This document shows positions 14,595 through 18,860 of a DNA stretch of 18,860 bases, piece after piece (position 1 is the stretch's first letter; the number at the start of each line of letters is the position of its first letter). The stretch is taken from the NCBI GenBank assembly GCA_023426005.1, contig JAFABO010000232.1, forward strand, positions 1 through 18,860. Reading direction: 5' to 3'. Made by a program: the position numbers and the translations under genes. The DNA is from Bacillota bacterium (GTDB lineage Bacteria; Bacillota; Clostridia; Acetivibrionales; DSM-1351). The notes under the pieces were generated by a model. It saw only the letters and a program-made list of their open reading frames with translations, ran no database searches and was not told the DNA's origin.

Positions 14595-15418
14595 AGCTTC
14601 AGTATCTTGGAACAGCTGCTTCTGAGGGCTGGCCGGCACTGTTCTGCGGGTGTGAAGCCTGTGAAAAGGCACGAAAGCTGGGCGGAAGGGATATACGTAC
14701 CCGCTCCCAGAGTTTGGTAGATGACAGATTAATTATTGACATGCCGCCCGATACATTTTATCATGCTTTAAAATTTTCGGTAGATCTGCCGTCAATTCGG
14801 GATATTCTCATAACCCACACACATGAAGATCATTTCTATCCGCTGGATTTAATTTTAAAGGCTCCGCCTTATGCCCACGGCGGATCTGTACAAGACCTGC
14901 ATGTATACGGCAGCTCTGCCGTTACCGGTGTGTTGAAGGAAACTATGAAACTAAGCGGAATACCCGGCATTGCAGACTATATAACACCTGTTGAGGTAGA
15001 AGCCTATAAGCCTTTCAAGGTAGGGGAACACAAAGTTACAGCTTTACTTGCCGACCATATGAAGAATGAAAACTGCTATATCTACATTGTTGAGAAAGAC
15101 GGCAAACGTCTGTTATATGCCCATGATACCGGCATATTTCCCAGGGAAACCTGGGCTTACATCGGAGGGATGAGGTTTGATGCCGTGAGCCTGGACTGTA
15201 CTTTTGTCCTGGATTACAATGAAAGAGGGCACATGGGTTTCCCAAACGCGCTGGAGGTAAAAAGAAGACTTTTGCATGACGGGTGTGCCGGCGGGGATAC
15301 CAGGTTTGTAATCAACCATTTCTCCCATAACGGCAACAGAACTCATGCTGAAATTTCCGCCCATGCTGCAGAAAATGGGTTTCTTACTGCTTACGACGGA
15401 ATGTCTATAATATTTTAA
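14591..15418 (+). CDS. PhnP-like metallo-beta-lactamase-fold hydrolase
   Basis: The 275-residue cytosolic protein has the dimetal motif THTHEDH (H76, H78, D80, H81). Further likely ligands are H156 (LLADHMKNE), D179 (YAHDTGIF) and H243 in VINHFSHNGN. An N-terminal CGCEAC (C19, C21, C24) together with H246 matches the extra structural zinc site of PhnP, the cyclic phosphodiesterase of phosphonate degradation (5-phosphoribosyl 1,2-cyclic phosphate). That makes a phosphodiester, cyclic phosphate or lactone the likely type of bond cut. No phn genes are nearby, so the substrate should differ and fit the sugar pathway. GGGAGGTGAT before the ATG is a strong ribosome site, and the start overlaps the previous stop. 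Confidence 0.87.
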   Translation: MKLQYLGTAASEGWPALFCGCEACEKARKLGGRDIRTRSQSLVDDRLIIDMPPDTFYHALKFSVDLPSIRDILITHTHEDHFYPLDLILKAPPYAHGGSVQDLHVYGSSAVTGVLKETMKLSGIPGIADYITPVEVEAYKPFKVGEHKVTALLADHMKNENCYIYIVEKDGKRLLYAHDTGIFPRETWAYIGGMRFDAVSLDCTFVLDYNERGHMGFPNALEVKRRLLHDGCAGGDTRFVINHFSHNGNRTHAEISAHAAENGFLTAYDGMSIIF

Positions 15419-15450
15419 TAAGGAATTTATATACAAAAAGGTGAGAATTA

Positions 15451-16332
15451 ATGAAGATAATAGCACTGGACATTGGTGGAACTTCAATTAAAGCCGGTGA
15501 AGTTGTGGATGGAGAACTCTGCTCCTTTACCGAATATGATACCGACGCAAAAAATGGAGGGGAGTTTGTTATGGCCCGCGCCGTGGATATCATTTCAGCA
15601 TACGGAAGCTTTGAGGCCATTGGCATAAGTACTGCCGGCCAGGTAGACAGCAGGCATGGCTGCATCAGATTTGCAAATGAAAATATTCCGGGATATACGG
15701 GTATGAAGGTTGGAGAAATATTGAAGGCTAAATTCGGGGTGCCGGTTGCCGTAGAAAACGATGTTAATTCTGCTGCCATAGGGGAAGCCCAATTTGGAGC
15801 GGGCAGGGGAGTGGATGACTTTATCTGCCTGACCTTCGGAACAGGAATTGGCGGTGCAATTGTTATTAGCAGGGAAATTTACCCCGGAAGCAGGTTTTCA
15901 GCTGCCGAGTTTGGCCATATTGTCACACATGCCGGAGGCAGAGCCTGCAACTGCGGGCTCCGGGGCTGCTATGAACAATATGCTTCCACCCGAGCGCTGG
16001 TTCGCTCGGCAGTGAAACTTGATACTTCACTGTCAAACGGAAGGAAAATATTTGAAAGCCTTGAGAGGCCGGATATAAAGAGCCTGGTTAATGAGTGGCT
16101 GGCAGAAATTCTTTACGGTTTGGCTACTGTAATACACATATTCAATCCGTCCAGAGTTATTCTGGGCGGAGGTATAATGAATGAGGGATATATAACGGAT
16201 AAGCTCCGGAAAGAAATAAATAATTATATTATGCCAAGTTATTCAAATGTAGAAATCAGACCAGCTTTTCTCGGCAATAGAGCCGGGCTTCTCGGTGCGG
16301 CCTACCTGGCCGGAAAATTAAATAAAATATAA
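15451..16332 (+). CDS. ROK-family sugar kinase, probable N-acetylmannosamine/hexosamine kinase
   Basis: The 293-residue kinase has all ROK elements: the phosphate loop LDIGGTSIK (6-14), the catalytic-base block VENDVNSAAIGEA (101-113, D104), GTGIGGA (130-136), EFGH (153-156), the zinc cluster CNCGLRGCYEQYAS (C166, C168, C173, with H156) and ILGGGIMNEG. ROK kinases phosphorylate glucose, ManNAc, GlcNAc, fructose or allose. With nanE in the same operon the most economical role is ATP-dependent 6-phosphorylation of ManNAc or a product of the oxidoreductase steps (inference). I do not name it nanK because specificity is not readable. AAAGGTGAG precedes the start. It is the last gene and is followed by a terminator. 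Confidence 0.92.
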   Translation: MKIIALDIGGTSIKAGEVVDGELCSFTEYDTDAKNGGEFVMARAVDIISAYGSFEAIGISTAGQVDSRHGCIRFANENIPGYTGMKVGEILKAKFGVPVAVENDVNSAAIGEAQFGAGRGVDDFICLTFGTGIGGAIVISREIYPGSRFSAAEFGHIVTHAGGRACNCGLRGCYEQYASTRALVRSAVKLDTSLSNGRKIFESLERPDIKSLVNEWLAEILYGLATVIHIFNPSRVILGGGIMNEGYITDKLRKEINNYIMPSYSNVEIRPAFLGNRAGLLGAAYLAGKLNKI

Positions 16333-16336
16333 ACAT

Positions 16337-16374
16337 AAAAAATAATGGGGTGCCGCAACACCCCATTATTTTTT
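16337..16374. terminator. Intrinsic terminator ending the 12-gene operon (bidirectional)
   Basis: A perfect 16-bp inverted repeat (16337-16352 and 16359-16374) has a 6-base loop CCGCAA, core AATGGGGTG/CACCCCATT, and ends in T6 on the plus strand and, symmetrically, T6 on the minus strand. It lies four bases after the kinase stop and 23 bases past the stop of the convergent Ig-like protein gene, so it serves both. Confidence 0.94.
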
Positions 16375-16397
16375 ATAATAAATTTTAGATCTGAATA

Positions 16398-17612
16398 TCA
16401 ATCTTCATCTTCATCATCTTCGTATACAGTGAAATCCTGTGTTTTGGTTATATCACCGCAGGTTATGGTGATTGTGGTTGTTCCTGCACTTACAGGTGAT
16501 ACGGTACCGAAACCTTCTTCATCAAGTTCGCTGACCTTAGCCACATTCGGATTGGAAGAAGTGACTGTAATTTTTTCCGAAGCATTATATGGTTCCTTCT
16601 CTATGGAAAAGTCAATAGAATCTCCGCCTACATAAGCTTTAGTTTTATCAAAATCAATATACAGATCGGTCAGTTTTACTTTTTTAACTGTTATTTTGCA
16701 CTTTCCGATAAGTTTGCTTTCATCAGCCGCTTTAGCATTTTCATATATCTTCAAGGTTGCGGTTCCTTCTGCCATACCCTTTAAATAAACAGAATCCCTT
16801 GCGTCAACTATATCGAGAACCTTTTTATCATCAGTGACAAAATAGTAAGTCACATCTGTTCTGTAATTGTTCACAAGGTCGAATACCCATACGTCGCCGC
16901 CCAGATCTACTGAACTCTCAGCAGGTACTGTAGCCTTCTTTACAGTGTACTTTATGGTACCCACTGTTCTGGTGCTCTTATTATAGGTTTCCTTAACTGT
17001 AATAGTGTATGTTCCGGGTGCTTTTGCAGTAAAACTCTGTGATATGAAATTCATGCCGTCAAATTTCTTAATAGTTTCACTCATAGAAAAGTTTTTACTA
17101 TTTGAAGCATATGTATAAGTTGCGTCGTTATTACGGTAGTCAAATACCAGCGGCTCGCTGGCCACACTTGAACCTAAGGGCAGCTCAGGCACGTAATCCT
17201 GGTGTATTACAGAATTTTTTACAGTTACAGCGCAGGTTCCTACTTTGGTTGTTTTGCCGCTTAACTTTTGATTAACCGTAATTGTTGCAGTTCCGGCTTT
17301 TACACCGGTCAAATATGCTACTGTACCGCTTGTCTTGACTGTAAGTACTTTTGTGTTGCTGGAAGTAAAGCTGTAAGTGGCGTTCTTTACAGGATCTGAT
17401 ACACTTAAAGAGTACTTTCCTTCTTCCTTGGAATAAAAATCAAAGCTTCCTACAATACTCCCTGTACCGATTGTCATTTTTGCTTCAACTGACGGCTTGG
17501 CAGCTGCTGCCTCAGCTGAATTTGCCACTATTCCTGCCGGAAGAACAAAAATTGCCAATAACAACATCAATGCCAACAACTTAAAAAGTTTGTTTGTTTT
17601 TACTGCATACAT
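16398..17612 (-). CDS. Secreted protein with tandem bacterial Ig-like (BIG_2 type) domains
   Basis: The 404-residue protein has a Sec signal peptide (LFKLLALMLLLAIFVLPAGI, probable cleavage near the Ala-rich VANSAEAAAA at 29-38). About four beta-sandwich repeats follow (roughly 40-132, 133-228, 229-312, 313-397), each ending in a G(T)ATITV-like strand. Examples are VKAGTATITVNQKL, APGTYTITVKE, AEGTATLKIYE and SAGTTTITITCGD. The last repeat is the most typical BIG_2, with SSNPNVAKVSE. It ends in the acidic tail EDDEDED. No SLH domain, dockerin, LPXTG or transmembrane anchor is visible, so it is either free or bound to the wall by charge. Ig-like repeats usually serve adhesion or spacing. AGGGAGG stands well placed before the ATG. 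It is monocistronic. Confidence 0.88.
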   Translation of the reverse strand: MYAVKTNKLFKLLALMLLLAIFVLPAGIVANSAEAAAAKPSVEAKMTIGTGSIVGSFDFYSKEEGKYSLSVSDPVKNATYSFTSSNTKVLTVKTSGTVAYLTGVKAGTATITVNQKLSGKTTKVGTCAVTVKNSVIHQDYVPELPLGSSVASEPLVFDYRNNDATYTYASNSKNFSMSETIKKFDGMNFISQSFTAKAPGTYTITVKETYNKSTRTVGTIKYTVKKATVPAESSVDLGGDVWVFDLVNNYRTDVTYYFVTDDKKVLDIVDARDSVYLKGMAEGTATLKIYENAKAADESKLIGKCKITVKKVKLTDLYIDFDKTKAYVGGDSIDFSIEKEPYNASEKITVTSSNPNVAKVSELDEEGFGTVSPVSAGTTTITITCGDITKTQDFTVYEDDEDED

Positions 17613-17652
17613 AAGAAATTGCCTCCCTAAAAAAAATAATCTAACTCTACAA

Positions 17653-17661
17653 ATTATATCA
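17653..17661 (-). promoter_or_regulatory. Extended -10 promoter of the Ig-like protein gene
   Basis: On the minus strand this is TGATATAAT, an extended -10 element. No good -35 stands upstream (TGTCTA at 17 bases). The predicted start near 17646 gives a leader of about 34 bases containing the AGGGAGG ribosome site. Confidence 0.6.
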
Positions 17662-17748
17662 TAATTCTACACGAATAGACACTTTTATCCAAAAAACTTC
17701 ATATAAAATCCAATAATTAAATTTAATAAAAATAGTAACAGTAGCATA

Positions 17749-17777
17749 TTGCCAAAGCTCCTAAAATGAGGTATAAT
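17749..17777 (+). promoter_or_regulatory. Sigma-A promoter of the membrane/GAF-like protein gene
   Basis: TTGCCA (17749-17754), a 17-base spacer, TATAAT (17772-17777). A second GGTATAAT with TATAAT at 17796-17801 follows 24 bases later without a matching -35, so there may be two starts. The leader is about 45-70 bases. Confidence 0.65.
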
Positions 17778-17851
17778 TTATTTCCCTTGAGAAGGTATAA
17801 TATTACTTATATAGAATATATTTACATACAACTGGAGGGAGGCATAAGAAA

Positions 17852-18860
17852 ATGAAAAAACAAGTAAAGACTGTTATGTTTTTTAAGAAAGTTTCACGGA
17901 ACTATAAAAAATTCGGCAGGCTTATCCACAGTTTTTATAACATTTTAAAATCCCCGTTTGCAAAAACCCTAATCAACTTTTTGTTTACAGTTGTATTTGC
18001 ATTCGAGATGCAGCTCTCAGATTTTCATACATTTAAACTCAATCAATTGGAATTTTATCAGGATAAGGTGCATATACTGGTAACATTCGTGTTTATCGTA
18101 GTTTATAACTGGCTGGTACTTTTAATCGACAGCTACCAGAAATACCAGGTGCAGGCTACAAAATGCATCAGGGAAATAGTCAACCGGGAAACAGTCATAA
18201 ACCAGACGATAGGCAGAAAGCTGTATGATATTACAAGCAGTATATCTGTAAAATCAAGCTCAATCCCAACAAAATCAGATTTCAGCAATCTCAGCTACCA
18301 GGATATTGCTGCGCTTGTATGTCATAATATATATGATGCCATAAAAATTTCAACGGACAAGGAAACACATCAGGTTTCTCTTATGCAGAAGTTTAAAGAG
18401 AAAAGATCCGGGCTAGAATATATAAAGATGATCAGCTACGGCAATGCAAATCAGATATCCCCCAGCGTATTTGACAGGCATTTTTACCTGAGCAGGGATC
18501 AGAGCTATTTCCAGGTGAGAATATTTAACAATAACCAGAATAACATTTTTATATTAACCAATGCCGCTGAAATCAAAAAGGAGTGTGTTTACGGAAAAAA
18601 CAGCAATGAAAAGATGACCCAATATATTGCCATGCCCGTATTCTGCGAAAATCAGGGAATCATATCGCTGCTGCAGATAGAGATGGCTGACGACGTACAA
18701 ATCGGAAGAACTATAGATGAAATCAGGGAATTTGTTAAGCCATTTATGGCATATATACATATACTGACAGTGAACTACTATCAGGATGAATTATTTAAAG
18801 TAATAGTCAAGAAATTTGATATACTAAAGAAAAGCAAAGAAAGGAAAGTATTTAGTGAAG
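17852..18860 (+). CDS. Membrane protein with cytoplasmic GAF-like region, unknown function (3' truncated by window)
   Basis: An ATG at 17852, with GGAGGGAGG about nine bases upstream, opens a frame that runs without a stop to the window edge; 336 residues are visible. A basic N-terminus (about 1-35) is followed by two hydrophobic segments (about 38-52 and 74-93), then a likely helical linker (SYQKYQVQATKCIREIVNRE). A soluble region then resembles a GAF-type sensor, with QYIAMPVFCENQGIISLLQI near 282-301 and a closing helix FVKPFMAYIHILTVNYYQDE. The layout, membrane anchor plus sensor, is that of a signalling protein whose output domain would lie beyond the window. The GAF call is by pattern only. 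The adjacent Ig-like gene is divergent and could share regulation. Confidence 0.7.
   Translation, partial: MKKQVKTVMFFKKVSRNYKKFGRLIHSFYNILKSPFAKTLINFLFTVVFAFEMQLSDFHTFKLNQLEFYQDKVHILVTFVFIVVYNWLVLLIDSYQKYQVQATKCIREIVNRETVINQTIGRKLYDITSSISVKSSSIPTKSDFSNLSYQDIAALVCHNIYDAIKISTDKETHQVSLMQKFKEKRSGLEYIKMISYGNANQISPSVFDRHFYLSRDQSYFQVRIFNNNQNNIFILTNAAEIKKECVYGKNSNEKMTQYIAMPVFCENQGIISLLQIEMADDVQIGRTIDEIREFVKPFMAYIHILTVNYYQDELFKVIVKKFDILKKSKERKVFSE

Noticed and set aside
4219..16332. Ordinary sialic-acid (nan) operon
   Set aside because: NanE and a ROK kinase are present, but there is no lyase, sialidase or sialate mutarotase, and the oxidoreductase/isomerase set is not part of that pathway.

Overview
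The window reads as low-to-moderate GC Firmicutes DNA, most likely from a Clostridia species. The grounds are strong purine-rich ribosome sites, very AT-rich spacers, sigma-A type promoters, a lipoprotein-type ABC binding protein with no ATPase beside its permeases, and a secreted bacterial Ig-like domain protein. Genus-level assignment is inference. I see no mobile elements, CRISPR arrays, rRNA or tRNA.

Layout. (1) 1-611 is the 3' end of gpmI (glycolysis), closed by a perfect 24-bp hairpin terminator shared with the convergent operon. (2) 676-2723, minus strand: a two-gene unit, a DeoR-family regulator followed by an OPA/GlpT-like MFS transporter, with a 23-bp-arm palindrome just upstream. 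(3) 2819-3003: a non-coding spacer with a GC-rich island and a terminator. (4) 3004-3861, minus strand: an RpiR/MurR-type regulator with an SIS domain, divergent from a large operon. (5) 4219-16332, plus strand: a tightly packed 12-gene operon, ended by a 16-bp hairpin. Its order is sugar-binding lipoprotein, two ABC permeases, NanE, DUF4127 protein, AAC(3)-like N-acetyltransferase, Gfo/Idh/MocA oxidoreductase, a divergent Gfo/Idh-like protein, AP-endonuclease-2-type sugar isomerase, a second canonical Gfo/Idh/MocA oxidoreductase, PhnP-like metallo-beta-lactamase-fold hydrolase, ROK kinase. (6) 16398-17612, minus strand: a secreted Ig-like repeat protein. (7) 17852 to the window end: a membrane protein with a GAF-like region, cut by the window edge.

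How the genes may work together. The operon looks like a complete import-and-dismantle pathway for an unusual amino sugar or amino-sugar glycoside. The ABC proteins import it. The ROK kinase plus NanE would convert N-acetylmannosamine (ManNAc) to ManNAc-6-P and then GlcNAc-6-P. No N-acetylneuraminate lyase (NanA) is present. Instead there are three Gfo/Idh-type proteins and an isomerase-fold enzyme, the set used elsewhere for oxidation/beta-elimination cleavage of glycosides and anhydrosugars (as in the levoglucosan and C-glycoside pathways). An acetyltransferase, a phosphodiesterase-like hydrolase and an uncharacterised DUF4127 protein complete it. My hypothesis is that ManNAc, or a related hexosamine, is released from a glycoside or derivative by redox chemistry rather than from sialic acid by the lyase. 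The individual family calls are firm. The pathway is inference.
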